Under the pieces are notes generated by a model. That model saw nothing but the letters and a program-made list of their open reading frames with translations, made no database searches and had not been told where the DNA came from. DNA of 64,000 nucleotides from Candidatus Poribacteria bacterium (GTDB lineage Bacteria > Abyssobacteria > SURF-5). The position numbers were made by a program, and so were the translations under genes. The stretch covers positions 1 to 64,000 of the forward strand of contig JACRIR010000053.1 in the NCBI GenBank assembly GCA_016215705.1. The letters are read 5' to 3'. Shown here in pieces: positions 25,383 to 34,950 of the stretch. Each line of letters opens with the position of its first letter. Within the stretch, counting starts at the first letter, position 1.

Positions 25383-26507
25383 TTAAATCCTCGATATTCT
25401 GATCCGGCCGGCGACTCTGCGAACAAGCTCCGACTCGCGGGCCGCTTCCCGGGCGGAAAGAAACGCAAGATACGATCCCAGAATGAATGGCGCCATTGAA
25501 CCTCGTTTTGTAAAGATGATCCGTCTTGCCACAACAGATGAAGTCGCCTTGCGTTCTTTGTACTCAAGCCGACCCTTGCCGAATTCAATGCGCCCAATCC
25601 CCCGCTCGCGGCTGTCCCTCATGATGTCTTCCAGCAAAACAGACCCGGGCGAAAGGCCGGCGAATTGAGGGTCGAACGCAGGGTTGTAGTAGTAAAGCGT
25701 TCCATTGAAACAAAAGCACAACGCATATGCCACGACCCTTTCGTCGAGAGCGAGAACCGCAAGGTAGAGCGAGTCTCGCTCGAGATAGGCCATCGAAATA
25801 TCCCGGATGAAAGCCCTGCCGTCAGGAGTATTCATGAGCGACCCGGTGTAGTACCCGTTCCACCGACGCCGGTGAACTTCGAATATCTGCGGCAAGACCG
25901 CCTGAAGCTCGCCTGCGCTGTTGACGACTCTGAATTCCACCCTGGCGCCGCCACCCAGTTTTCTGCGCGCCCGCTTCAAGTTGTATTTGTGCTTTCGTGA
26001 CGGCTCACCCGCAAGGGGCCACGACCGCAAATCGAGGCTGAAGAACGGCTCATCCGGAGTCTTGCCTTCGGCGAAAACAAAAGCGTCCTTGCGCGCCAGA
26101 ATCGCCTCGAGCAACCCGGAATCCGATCTGACGTCGTCTATATCGCACAAATCCCATTGGCGTCCCTTCACAAGGATTTCATTGACCATGGTTTCGTAGG
26201 CGTCACAAGAGCGGTCCCCGGCAAACGGAAAATCACACGGCGCCGCGTGCGGCGCTCCTGCCAAAACGAGCGTTCTCATGCCAAGGAAATGTTTGCGCAC
26301 GGCGAGCGGAAGAACCGCTGCAAGCCGCCCTTCTTTCCATGCAGTTGCGACCATCGGGTCAAACCGATCTCCGAGATGCCTAAACCATTTCTCCAGCCAT
26401 ACCGGCCCGTTGAAGAGCGTATGAGGGGCGGCGCTTAGGGCAAATTCCTCCCACGGGCGCTCAAGTTCCGCGATATCATCGGCTTTGTGAAACGTCTTTA
26501 TTTCCAA
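25383..26507 (-). CDS. FemAB/BioF2-like GNAT acyltransferase
   Basis: 374 residues of the large GNAT-like acyltransferase family often found in exopolysaccharide loci (CelD/FemAB-like). Visible features are PVWLEKWFRHLGD, RKHKYNLKRARRKLG, FEVHRRRWNGYY, and FCFNGTLYYYNPAFDP followed by SPGSVLLEDIMRD. These proteins move an acyl or aminoacyl group to an amino sugar. The start appears to be TTG at 26507 and overlaps the polymerase gene stop by 10 bp; no strong ribosome-binding site is present, so coupling to upstream translation is likely. Confidence 0.82.
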   Translation of the reverse strand: MEIKTFHKADDIAELERPWEEFALSAAPHTLFNGPVWLEKWFRHLGDRFDPMVATAWKEGRLAAVLPLAVRKHFLGMRTLVLAGAPHAAPCDFPFAGDRSCDAYETMVNEILVKGRQWDLCDIDDVRSDSGLLEAILARKDAFVFAEGKTPDEPFFSLDLRSWPLAGEPSRKHKYNLKRARRKLGGGARVEFRVVNSAGELQAVLPQIFEVHRRRWNGYYTGSLMNTPDGRAFIRDISMAYLERDSLYLAVLALDERVVAYALCFCFNGTLYYYNPAFDPQFAGLSPGSVLLEDIMRDSRERGIGRIEFGKGRLEYKERKATSSVVARRIIFTKRGSMAPFILGSYLAFLSAREAARESELVRRVAGRIRISRI

Positions 26508-27997
26508 TTGTCCCGGTTTCCCTTCTGCTTCATCGGCGCGTCAAGAGCGGGCGCTTGCGCTCCGGAACCATTCACCGGCGCATAAATCAGTGCGGTGTTC
26601 AACCAGAAGAACACTTGAAGAAAGTTGTTTCCGTGATAACTGAGCAGAGATATGCTGAGCGATGCAAACATGTACGCGACAAAAGAAACAAAGAGAGCCG
26701 AATATATCCATGCCATGTCTTTACCGCCGGCATCGGACATGGCAAGGGACTTCCTCAGCGTTTGCAGAAGAAGATAAACAGCCATGGCAAACGCAATCGC
26801 CCCATGATCGAGGAGTATCTGCAGGTACTCATTGTGAGTCTTGCCTGCCGGGTTTACCACGCCTCGAGCCCAGCCTGCAAACATGATTCGCTCGTTTGAG
26901 AAAACGGAAGGGTCCGCGAATATTTCCATGCCGTATCCGTTCACTCCAAATCCCCAAAGAGGGTGTCTCACAAATATCTGCGGGGCCGTCTTCCAGAGAA
27001 TCAAACGACCGAACGTGCTCGACTCCTCCGCCGCGTATGGAGACTTGAAGTATCCGTGAATACTCTCGAACACTTCCTGCACCTTCGGGAAGACAACGGC
27101 CGAGTTAAGAAATACGGCGATCAATGCCACGGGAATGACCCACAAGGTTTTGCGATCTCTCCTGAGCCATAGCATTCCGGCAACGGCGCCACAAAGCGCA
27201 AGGTAAAACGTTCGTGTCCCCTGCGGAATGAACGGGAAGAGGATGAACGCCATGAGCGCCAACTTGGCCGGACTGCGCTTCTTCTCGTATAGAAGAAACG
27301 CTATGGCGGGAATTATCAGCAAGAGAGAATTCGGATTGCTTTTGAGGTCGCCGCGCAAGCTGTATTCATTGGTCCCAAATACGCTCTGATCCCCGAAGAA
27401 GATCACTCCCCGCTGCGCCTCATATATTGCCACTGCGGCAAGGAATGCTGCGCAAATTATCTGCCATCTCACAATCTTTTCAATTTGCTCCTTGCTGTCA
27501 ATGCAGACAACAAGCGCAAACATCACAACCGTGAATTCAAGCAACTGAATGAATGGCTTTGCGGACGCTTCCATGAAGAGGCGTCGCGGGAAGTACAGAA
27601 ATCCCAGAGCTTCCGAGAAAAACACAAGAAGCAGAAGAAGCAGCATGAATTTTGCCTCGCGCGAGAGCGCGACGCGCGCGCGTTTCACCACAATGCGAAT
27701 AAAGGCATGCGCTCCCATAAGCGCGACAAGCACGTCGAACGGCGTGATGTCACCGAGAATGTTGACGGGGCCGCGCGTAATCAGAGAAGAGGTCATGAGG
27801 AGTATCACCAGCAGACAGAAATTGCGGACGGCGAATACGGCGACACCGGCGCCGATAAGCGCAAGGGCGCGCCAGGGCGAAGTCTCGAACAGGGCAAGCG
27901 ACAGAAAGTACGCGGCAGCCAGCCCCGCCCCCCAAATAGTCCAAAGCGTGACGTTGATCGGCATCATTCTCGAAATGCTATGTTCATCCCTCGACAT
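26498..27997 (-). CDS. O-antigen ligase/polymerase-like membrane protein
   Basis: 499 residues with about a dozen hydrophobic segments. It carries the Wzy/WaaL-type region: FVRHPLWGFGVNGYGMEIF and then AGKTHNEYLQILLDHG, which contains the conserved histidine-glutamate. Members polymerise lipid-linked repeat units or ligate glycan to a carrier in the periplasm. The ATG at 27997 has AAGGA upstream and overlaps the radical SAM gene by 14 bp. A second protein of this fold is encoded at 41916-43925, so one may polymerise while the other ligates. Confidence 0.88.
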   Translation of the reverse strand: MSRDEHSISRMMPINVTLWTIWGAGLAAAYFLSLALFETSPWRALALIGAGVAVFAVRNFCLLVILLMTSSLITRGPVNILGDITPFDVLVALMGAHAFIRIVVKRARVALSREAKFMLLLLLLVFFSEALGFLYFPRRLFMEASAKPFIQLLEFTVVMFALVVCIDSKEQIEKIVRWQIICAAFLAAVAIYEAQRGVIFFGDQSVFGTNEYSLRGDLKSNPNSLLLIIPAIAFLLYEKKRSPAKLALMAFILFPFIPQGTRTFYLALCGAVAGMLWLRRDRKTLWVIPVALIAVFLNSAVVFPKVQEVFESIHGYFKSPYAAEESSTFGRLILWKTAPQIFVRHPLWGFGVNGYGMEIFADPSVFSNERIMFAGWARGVVNPAGKTHNEYLQILLDHGAIAFAMAVYLLLQTLRKSLAMSDAGGKDMAWIYSALFVSFVAYMFASLSISLLSYHGNNFLQVFFWLNTALIYAPVNGSGAQAPALDAPMKQKGNRDNWK

Positions 27998-29372
27998 ATC
28001 GATTCCTTGCCAGTCGTGAAACGATGTACTCGGGCACCGAGGCGACAAGCGGCTTGCCCCTGTTTTCCACGAAGAATTTCAGATAACCCCTCACGAGTGT
28101 TTTCCGCACATTGGAGAAACCGGACACGTATATCGGGACGTCTTTGTACGAGCGAACAGTGGGCGAGGCGGACCAGTTGAAATCCTGGGAGATGAATCCG
28201 TCGCGAACAAGTTTGTCGAGGAGAATGGTGCCGGGATAGAGGACAGGACACTCGCTCCACACAACTTCGTCCTTCTCAAGACCCATCTTACTGATCATGC
28301 GCAGAGTCTTGAAGACATCGACAAAACGCTCGCCCGGATAGCCGAAGAAAAACGAGCACCGCGCCACTATTCCTTCAGATTTGGTCAAGTCAATGGCCTT
28401 GTCGATCGCTTGCCGGTTCACGCGCTTGCCCATGAGCCGCAATACATGGTCGCTTCCCGATTCGACGCCGAAGGAAATCATCCTGCATCCGGCCGCTTTC
28501 ATGGCGCGAACCAGTTCCTTGTCGAGAGAATCGGCCCGGCCATAACATCCCCAGTTCAGACCGAGCCGTTTCTGCATCATTCGCTCGCAGATTTCCATTA
28601 CTCGTTCCTTGGACAGGGTAAAGTGATCATCGTAGAAGAAAACCCATTTATAGGATGGGTGATCTTCTGCGACCATTTGCACTTCGCGCACCACGTGCTC
28701 GGCCGAGCGCATACGAGCTTTTCCCCCGGCCATTCGAGTGGCTGAACAGAAGAAGCAGGGATACGGGCAGCCACGGCTCGACACGATATGGACAGCCTTC
28801 GGCCTGTCCTCGATCGGCAGATAGAGGTCGTATTTATCTTGCTCAAATAGATGGCGAGCGGGCATCGGGAGCAGATCAAGGTCGGCGATGAACGGGCGGT
28901 GCTGTGTCTTGAGAATCCTTCCGTTCCTCCTGAAGACGATGCCCTTTACGTCATCCAGGCTCGAGCCGTTCGTCATCGAATCACAAATATCCCGAAGCGC
29001 GTGCTCACCCTCGTGGAGAACTACGATATCGACCTCACGCACGCTGCACAGCGTCTGCTCTGCTGTGAACGTTACGTGCGGGCCGCCCATTACTACGGGA
29101 ATATCTTGAAGACTCTTGATCCACCGGGCAACCTCGAAGGCCGCGAGCCTTTCATGCGAATTGCACGTTACACCGACAATGTCGGGCTGGAAATCAAAAA
29201 AACGCCTCGCCAGGTCGGCCCTTGCCTCTTCCGGCTTCGACAACATAAGGTCAATAGCCGAAACCTGGTGGTCTGCATGAAGAAGCTCTCCTCCCAGGTA
29301 CGCAAGCCCGAGAGGCAAGCCGACCCCTTTGGCGCTGAACCAGGAATGAGGCTTAACAAGTAGAACTCTCAT
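27984..29372 (-). CDS. B12-binding-domain radical SAM enzyme 2
   Basis: 462 residues. B12-binding-like N-terminal domain (PDIVGVTCNSHERLAAFEV, VVMGGPHVTFTAEQ), linker motif LPMPARHLF, radical SAM cysteines C202, C206 and C209 (SRGCPYPCFFC), and GVESGSDHVLRLMGK further on. It is 30-40% like the other three by eye in the shared motifs, but diverges in the last 150 residues, where substrate binding is expected. The ATG overlaps the preceding glycosyltransferase stop by 4 bp. Substrate unknown. Confidence 0.9.
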   Translation of the reverse strand: MRVLLVKPHSWFSAKGVGLPLGLAYLGGELLHADHQVSAIDLMLSKPEEARADLARRFFDFQPDIVGVTCNSHERLAAFEVARWIKSLQDIPVVMGGPHVTFTAEQTLCSVREVDIVVLHEGEHALRDICDSMTNGSSLDDVKGIVFRRNGRILKTQHRPFIADLDLLPMPARHLFEQDKYDLYLPIEDRPKAVHIVSSRGCPYPCFFCSATRMAGGKARMRSAEHVVREVQMVAEDHPSYKWVFFYDDHFTLSKERVMEICERMMQKRLGLNWGCYGRADSLDKELVRAMKAAGCRMISFGVESGSDHVLRLMGKRVNRQAIDKAIDLTKSEGIVARCSFFFGYPGERFVDVFKTLRMISKMGLEKDEVVWSECPVLYPGTILLDKLVRDGFISQDFNWSASPTVRSYKDVPIYVSGFSNVRKTLVRGYLKFFVENRGKPLVASVPEYIVSRLARNRYVEG

Positions 29373-30457
29373 TTGTTCCTTTCCTCCACCGTTCTGGCCA
29401 GAATCCTCTTTGCCCTCTCCCCTATCATTTTCCGGGAAAAATTCTTCATGACAAACTCATGCCCTTGCCAGGCGAGACTCCGCCGGAGTTCGGGCGAATC
29501 TGCGAGCAGCCTTATGGCGTCGGCAAGAGCCAATGGATCGGCCATTTTGCAGGCACACAGGTGAACGCCGTCTTCAAACATCTCACGGATCGCCGGCGAG
29601 TCCCCCGTTACCACTGGTTTTCGCATCGCAAGCGCGGCGTAGACCTTATTTGGAACCACTCGAGAAGCCTTGTCTGTCCCGCCAAAAACACCAAGGCAAA
29701 CATCTGCATCTGACATGGCTTGGGGAATCTCCCTGTACAATACCGAGGGCAGCATGTCTACGTTAGGCAACGCATATAGCTCGCGCATAGCCTTGATGCG
29801 ATCAAAGACCTGGCCTGAGCCAATGAGTTTAAACCGGATTCGTTTTTCCGATTTCAGCAGCAACGCCGCCTCCATAATGCATTCCACCCCGTGAAGCGGC
29901 ACGTAACTTCCCAGAAATGCGACCACGAACTCCCGGCCGGCGCCGCGCCAGGGAGATGGAGAGAAGACGTCGTCATCCGCTCCGACCGGCACGACATCGA
30001 GACTCTTCAGGGAAACATTGAACTTTTTGTGAAAATACTTCTTATGCTCGTTCGTATCGGCCCAAACGTTGTCCGCAAGCAGGAAACCGGTTTTGTCCCA
30101 TGCTTTCTGAATGAAAGCCCCCGTGCCTTTGGACCCTACTCGCTGCCTGTCCTCCACATTTGTGTTGTAAAAAGAAACAAGCGGGTCGAAAACCAGGGGG
30201 CGACGATAGTACGCCGCAAGCGGAGCCGCAAGCGGAATGTTCTTCTGATTGAACTCCGGCGTTATCATAACGTCCCATCCGTTTCCAATATTCCAGACGG
30301 CGCGCAAAAGCCTGCGATAACGGTCGTGAAATCTCAGGCCCTCCCAGAACGGGACGTTGCATTCGAGCACCGTAACCCCCGCCAAAGCCAGCCCCTCGCG
30401 AAGAATCTTGTTTCGCGGATAGTCGGGATCATATGAGCCGAAGAAAAGTACCTTCAT
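29369..30457 (-). CDS. Glycosyltransferase family 4 (variant donor motif)
   Basis: 362 residues. The open frame extends 160 codons further upstream, but that part is the shadow of the flippase gene. The ATG at 30457 has GGAG five bases upstream and overlaps the flippase stop by 4 bp. The C-terminal donor half is GT4-like (VVAFLGSYVPLHGVECIMEAA, RFKLIGSGQVFDRIK). The usual EX7E is replaced by VVPNKVYAALAMRKPVVTGD, a known variant in which the first acidic residue is displaced. Acts on the polysaccharide repeat unit; sugar unknown. Confidence 0.85.
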   Translation of the reverse strand: MKVLFFGSYDPDYPRNKILREGLALAGVTVLECNVPFWEGLRFHDRYRRLLRAVWNIGNGWDVMITPEFNQKNIPLAAPLAAYYRRPLVFDPLVSFYNTNVEDRQRVGSKGTGAFIQKAWDKTGFLLADNVWADTNEHKKYFHKKFNVSLKSLDVVPVGADDDVFSPSPWRGAGREFVVAFLGSYVPLHGVECIMEAALLLKSEKRIRFKLIGSGQVFDRIKAMRELYALPNVDMLPSVLYREIPQAMSDADVCLGVFGGTDKASRVVPNKVYAALAMRKPVVTGDSPAIREMFEDGVHLCACKMADPLALADAIRLLADSPELRRSLAWQGHEFVMKNFSRKMIGERAKRILARTVEERNK

Positions 30458-31911
30458 GAGGTCTCCACAAGCATTCTTCCGAAAACACCGAGATTCGACA
30501 ATGATGTCGGCTCGAACACCCGGATCAGCAAAAAAAAGAAAACTGTCGAGCTTGCCGCCGCAAACATAGCTCGTCCATATCCTTCGACGGTGACATATTC
30601 TGACAACGACTGTTGGAGCGCAAAGCAAGTAATTCCGAGCGCGCACGGCAACAGGAACCTGGGCAACTCGTCCCGGATTCTTAGAAGCGAAAACACTCGC
30701 CGCATTGTCCATATGAAACCGGGGATGATGCTTACTGTCGCCAGTATGGCGATTGCCCGCGCGCCTCCCATTTTTGCCGCCGGCACGGCAAGTGGAACAA
30801 ATATCAATGCGTTGAGTAACATTGGCTCCCGCTGCGCCTGTGGAACCCCGAGCGCATTCAGAATGGGAGCGCCCACCGAAGCGATCGACCTTTGCAGCCC
30901 GAAGAAGGCAAGAATCTGCACAAGCGGCCCCACTTCGCCCCATCGGCTGCCGAGAATCTCACCGGCAACGAGAGGGAACACGCCCGCAAGCATTAACGTG
31001 ACCCAAACGCAGAGGATAACGTTCGCCCTGTTGATCGTGAGAAACTTCTCGCGAAGGTCTTCCGGGTTTTCGCGGACGCGCGAATAGTAGGGAAACGCCA
31101 CACGCCCCAGCGTCATCTTCACAAACGTCGGAAGAAAATTGCCGACAGAATAGGCCACCGTGTACAAGCCCAGATCGGCCGGGCTGAGATAACGACCTAT
31201 GACTGCATTGTCGAGATTCTTCAATATGAACGAGAGAAGCCCCAAAACGACAATGTGTCGCCCGAACGAGTAGAGCTCTTTTGCGGCCTTGGAGTTGAAT
31301 TTGCCGGCAGGCCTCCAGCCGGCGGATAGCCACATGACCACGCACCTGACAAAACCGCGAGCGAGTTTCCCCCAAACAAGACTCCAAACCGTCCATCCCA
31401 TGTATGCGAGCGACGCCGAAACCAACAAGTAGCAGAGTGAGCTGAGCGCCTCTGCGGCTACCATGTTGCGGTACATCAGTTTTCGTTCGAGAAGAGCATT
31501 CGGCACTGCGCCCAACGACTGCAAAACCAGGACAAAGGAAAGCGCCCTGATGACGTTGGTCAGTTCAGGGGAATTGAAGAAAGAAGCGGCAGCGCGGGAA
31601 ACCAGGAAGGAGGCGACGTACAGAACAAGTCCGACCGCCGGAATAATACGGAGAGCGGTTTCAGCCGCTTCGTCATCGATGGTGGATTTGTGCACCAACG
31701 CCTGACCGACCCCGAAATCGAGCAAAATCTCAAGACCATTTATGACAAGCAAGGCCATTGCCACAAGGCCGAAGCTTTCCGGCTCAAGCAGGCGTGTAAG
31801 CAGGAACAACGCCAGAACGTCGACGACCTTGGCCAAAGCGCTCGATGACGACGCCCAAAAGACGCTATTCCCGAAACGAATGCCTGTTTTCTTCGGACCG
31901 GTCCCATCCAT
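30454..31911 (-). CDS. Wzx/WzxC-type oligosaccharide flippase
   Basis: 485 residues with 12 or so membrane segments and the polysaccharide exporter family pattern (GNSVFWASSSSALAKVVDVL near the N-terminus, LEPESFGLVAMAL, SPADLGLYTVAYSVGNF). It flips lipid-linked repeat units across the inner membrane. The longest frame would add 91 residues with no similarity to flippases; the ATG at 31911, two bases after the methyltransferase stop and with GGAAG upstream, is preferred. Its presence, with Wzy- and Wzc-type proteins, points to Wzx/Wzy-dependent export. Confidence 0.88.
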   Translation of the reverse strand: MDGTGPKKTGIRFGNSVFWASSSSALAKVVDVLALFLLTRLLEPESFGLVAMALLVINGLEILLDFGVGQALVHKSTIDDEAAETALRIIPAVGLVLYVASFLVSRAAASFFNSPELTNVIRALSFVLVLQSLGAVPNALLERKLMYRNMVAAEALSSLCYLLVSASLAYMGWTVWSLVWGKLARGFVRCVVMWLSAGWRPAGKFNSKAAKELYSFGRHIVVLGLLSFILKNLDNAVIGRYLSPADLGLYTVAYSVGNFLPTFVKMTLGRVAFPYYSRVRENPEDLREKFLTINRANVILCVWVTLMLAGVFPLVAGEILGSRWGEVGPLVQILAFFGLQRSIASVGAPILNALGVPQAQREPMLLNALIFVPLAVPAAKMGGARAIAILATVSIIPGFIWTMRRVFSLLRIRDELPRFLLPCALGITCFALQQSLSEYVTVEGYGRAMFAAASSTVFFFLLIRVFEPTSLSNLGVFGRMLVETS

Positions 31912-31913
31912 AA

Positions 31914-32618
31914 CTAGTTCTTCCTTAGCGTGAAGCACACCTGTTGCGCGAAAAGGTTCGGCATAAGGTCTCGCAAAAGCGGGATGCCACTCGCCGCTTC
32001 TTCCGAGCAAATCGTAAAACCAAGGTGGCGAACCCAGCCTCTGAAATCGGAAACGCTCCAGAAGCGAACATGCTCGGCCGGATGGCACACCCATTGCGAT
32101 GGGAAGCGGCCGGCAAACATAAGGCAAAGCCGGTTCAACAGGTAAGCGATGTTTGGCGCTGAGATGACTATGGCATCGGAGCACTCGGCCGCGGATGTCA
32201 TCAATCTCTCCGCCTCAACACAATGTTCGACGACTTCGGTCAGCACGGCAAAATCGAAACGTCCATATTCGTTTCCCAATGGCTCGGCCGCAACGTCACG
32301 GACTATCGCTGTTACCCCCTTTTGACGCGAAAGCGAAACCGCGCGTTCCGATATGTCGATCGCGACCACGTCGCAACGCTTGCGGCTTCCGAGATAGTGC
32401 GCAAAGTCGCCCGAGCCGCATCCTATCTCCAGCACACGGGAGCGGTCCGGTATGTGGCCTGCAAGCAGCATATGCCGCCGTTTCAGGTGCGCCTTTCCCT
32501 CGAGCAACCGCCAGTAGCTGTCATAGTCGAGGCACTCGTCCTTGTATTCCGGTCGCCTGACGTATTCCATGCCGGGAAGCAGCCGGGTCGTCAATCTTCT
32601 CGCCAATCCTACCTGCAT
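31914..32618 (-). CDS. SAM-dependent methyltransferase (class I)
   Basis: 234 residues. Motif I is VLEIGCGSGDFAHYLG and the acidic residue that binds the SAM ribose is in VVAIDISERA; FDFAVLTEVVEHC marks motif IV/post-motif. The family methylates small molecules, including sugars in surface polysaccharides. The ATG at 32618 has GGAGG four bases upstream and overlaps the upstream glycosyltransferase stop by 10 bp. Confidence 0.88.
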   Translation of the reverse strand: MQVGLARRLTTRLLPGMEYVRRPEYKDECLDYDSYWRLLEGKAHLKRRHMLLAGHIPDRSRVLEIGCGSGDFAHYLGSRKRCDVVAIDISERAVSLSRQKGVTAIVRDVAAEPLGNEYGRFDFAVLTEVVEHCVEAERLMTSAAECSDAIVISAPNIAYLLNRLCLMFAGRFPSQWVCHPAEHVRFWSVSDFRGWVRHLGFTICSEEAASGIPLLRDLMPNLFAQQVCFTLRKN

Positions 32619-33841
32619 AGGTCCTCCAATGCCGCAATGATCGTCTCAGCCCTCTTGCCGAACGTATACTTCTCATTCACTTCCCTGTAAGCGGTCTCGC
32701 TGATTTTGCGCGCAAGCTCCTTATCTTCAAGCGCGACGGCAATTCCTTCTGCGAGTGATTCCGGAGAGTCCGGTCGCACAAGTATTGCATTCTCCTTGTG
32801 TCGAAGGATTTCCCTCGTGGAAGGCAGGTCCGACGCCACAATCGGTTTGCGGGCCGCCATGTATTCAAACTGCTTCATCGAGGACGCAAAATTGCGTGTT
32901 ACTTCATCATCGACCAGCGGCATGACGAGCACGTCCGGTCTTGAAAGAAATGATCCGATGCGCGAAGGCGCGACAAATCCGGTGAAGGTTATCCTGTTTT
33001 CCACACCAAGAGAGCGCGCCAAATTGGAGAGTCTCTCGATATCCTTCCGATTATCGCTTCCTCCCACGATCAGGAGTCTGACCGACTTGTCCAGCAATGG
33101 CATTGCCTGAACGAGCACGTCTACGCCTCTCGAAGGAAAAAGCTGGCCGACGTAGCCCACGAGCGAAGTATGTCCGTTGTTCGGGGGGGGGCCCGGCTCC
33201 ATGTCAATCCTCCTTGCGGCGTCGGGCGCGACGACTATCTTTTGACAGGAGCCGGGATACTCACTTGAAAGTATTTCCGCAAGTCTGCGGGTTAAAACGA
33301 AGACGGCGCTTGCTTTCCGAATGGCGCGGCGCTCAAATGAAGAGTAAAGCCTGATCTTCAATGAATTCACCGGTCTGGATTCGCCGTACCACCTTTGACT
33401 ATGGTTGAGCGAAACTCGAATGGAGTTGTGGGCTTCATATGCAAACCTGGTCGGGCCTCGGAGCCCCGGTACACGGGTCAGCAAAGAAAGCATGGAGGCG
33501 TCCCTGGAAAAAATGACGACGTTGTGAGCGCGGCCGGCAATGCCGAGAACCGAACGAATCAGCAGCGCGCGATACAGAAGGTTGTCGGCTTTGCCGACGA
33601 TCCTGGTCCGTGAATGTGCAAGCGGAATAGAATGAATCTCGAATGCGGGATTCGCATTCAGCCCGTAATACTCCCGTATCTTTTCGGGACCCCAGCCGGA
33701 CGCATTGCGCAGAATAAGGTAAACGCGCGCCAGGCCGGTTTGTGCAAGCGAATCGCAAGTGTTCAAGGTCTGGATCATATTCGCCATCTGCGAAGGGAAT
33801 CCGATATTGGTGTACGGATAAATTATCGTAAACTCCTTCAT
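32609..33841 (-). CDS. Glycosyltransferase family 4 (variant donor motif)
   Basis: 410 residues. N-terminal half starts FTIIYPYTNIGFPSQMAN; donor half has LVGYVGQLFPSRGVDVLVQAM, LLIVGGSDNRKDIERL, ITFTGFVAPSRI and MKQFEYMAARKPIVASDLP, a GT4 variant in which EX7E is reduced to a single conserved Glu. The ATG at 33841 (AAGGTG upstream) lies five bases after the stop of the previous gene; an alternative GTG sits three codons earlier. Confidence 0.85.
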   Translation of the reverse strand: MKEFTIIYPYTNIGFPSQMANMIQTLNTCDSLAQTGLARVYLILRNASGWGPEKIREYYGLNANPAFEIHSIPLAHSRTRIVGKADNLLYRALLIRSVLGIAGRAHNVVIFSRDASMLSLLTRVPGLRGPTRFAYEAHNSIRVSLNHSQRWYGESRPVNSLKIRLYSSFERRAIRKASAVFVLTRRLAEILSSEYPGSCQKIVVAPDAARRIDMEPGPPPNNGHTSLVGYVGQLFPSRGVDVLVQAMPLLDKSVRLLIVGGSDNRKDIERLSNLARSLGVENRITFTGFVAPSRIGSFLSRPDVLVMPLVDDEVTRNFASSMKQFEYMAARKPIVASDLPSTREILRHKENAILVRPDSPESLAEGIAVALEDKELARKISETAYREVNEKYTFGKRAETIIAALEDLCR

Positions 33842-33846
33842 CGCGT

Positions 33847-34950
33847 TCACCTTATCTTCGCCAGGAATTGGTTGGCGGAACGTTCAAGCGTGAAGGCTCG
33901 CGCCCGTTCGAGTCCGAGACGCTTCATCTGTTCGGCGAGAGTCCGGTCATTAAGCAGTTCGACGACGCGCCCTGCAAAAGCCTCGACATTGTGGGGCGGA
34001 ACGAGAAACGGACTCAGCGATTCACCTACCAGTTCGGCTACGCCCCCAACGTCTGTGGCGACAAATGGAACGCCCATTGCCATCGCCTCCAACAACACAT
34101 GCGGCGCCCCTTCGGCCTCAGAAGGCATAATCAACAGGTCTGCATCCGAATAGATACGCGGCATTTCAGAATTGGGAACAGCGCCGCACATCGTGACATT
34201 CGGAAGCTTACTTATCTCATCCCAATACTTCCCTCGACCCGCCACAAAAAATCTGGAGTGCGGCGCGGATTCGAGGACGAGGGGGATTATCCGGCGGAGA
34301 TGATGAGCCCCCTTTTCCTTCGAGAGTGTGTGAACGAAGAGAATGTGCTTCCGGCCATTCCTTGATCGGTCCCGGGTCCGCAAATCGTGGACAAACCGTG
34401 TATGCGAAACGTATGGAGGCAATATCACGAACTTGCCACCGGGTAAACCGTACTTTTCCTGATACCACCGGGCCACCGAGGGCGAAGCGGTCACAACGAA
34501 GTCGGATGACCGGAATGAAGCGGACTTGAGCAATGGGTGCAATTTCCTCATGATTCGCGAGCCGGCCTCGCCATTGGATTCCCCGCAATGACAATGCCAT
34601 TGGTAAACTCTTCCTCCGGCAATGCAGGTGACCACGCGGGCAAGGAGCGCATTCCATAGTGAATAGTGGATGTAAAAAGCCCCGTAACCGAGGAATCGAG
34701 CCAACAGGAAGACGGCGAGCGTCTCGAACATTCTGAGCGGCTTGAACGCGAACTTGTTCACATGGAAGAGTCGCGCGAATTCAGGAGCAGTCTGACCGGC
34801 CGAACGCGTCACAATGAGAAAGACGTCGCATCGATCGGAAATCGAACGCAAAAGGTCGCTCACGTGCTGAAGATGATCCGCGCTTTTCTCGTCCAGTTCA
34901 GGCAAGTAGCAACAGACTTTGGCCTTATTCCGCTTTGAAGATATCTTCAC
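33847..34950 (-). CDS. Glycosyltransferase family 4
   Basis: 367 residues. Donor half with HILFVHTLSKEKGAHHL, SRFFVAGRGKYWDEI, VTMCGAVPNSEMP and EX7E in AEGAPHVLLEAM. I place the start at GTG 34950, because GAGG lies just upstream and the GTGA overlaps the stop of the methyltransferase gene by 4 bp, the same coupling pattern as elsewhere in the operon. An upstream TTG would add five residues. Confidence 0.88.
   Translation of the reverse strand: MKISSKRNKAKVCCYLPELDEKSADHLQHVSDLLRSISDRCDVFLIVTRSAGQTAPEFARLFHVNKFAFKPLRMFETLAVFLLARFLGYGAFYIHYSLWNALLARVVTCIAGGRVYQWHCHCGESNGEAGSRIMRKLHPLLKSASFRSSDFVVTASPSVARWYQEKYGLPGGKFVILPPYVSHTRFVHDLRTRDRSRNGRKHILFVHTLSKEKGAHHLRRIIPLVLESAPHSRFFVAGRGKYWDEISKLPNVTMCGAVPNSEMPRIYSDADLLIMPSEAEGAPHVLLEAMAMGVPFVATDVGGVAELVGESLSPFLVPPHNVEAFAGRVVELLNDRTLAEQMKRLGLERARAFTLERSANQFLAKIR

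Noticed and set aside
30458-30943. N-terminal extension of the glycosyltransferase frame (and similar extensions at 31912-32184 and 41915-42379).
   Set aside because: The extended parts are shadows of the upstream genes, carry no family similarity, and nearer ATG starts agree with the family N-termini, with ribosome-binding sites or stop-codon proximity to the preceding gene.
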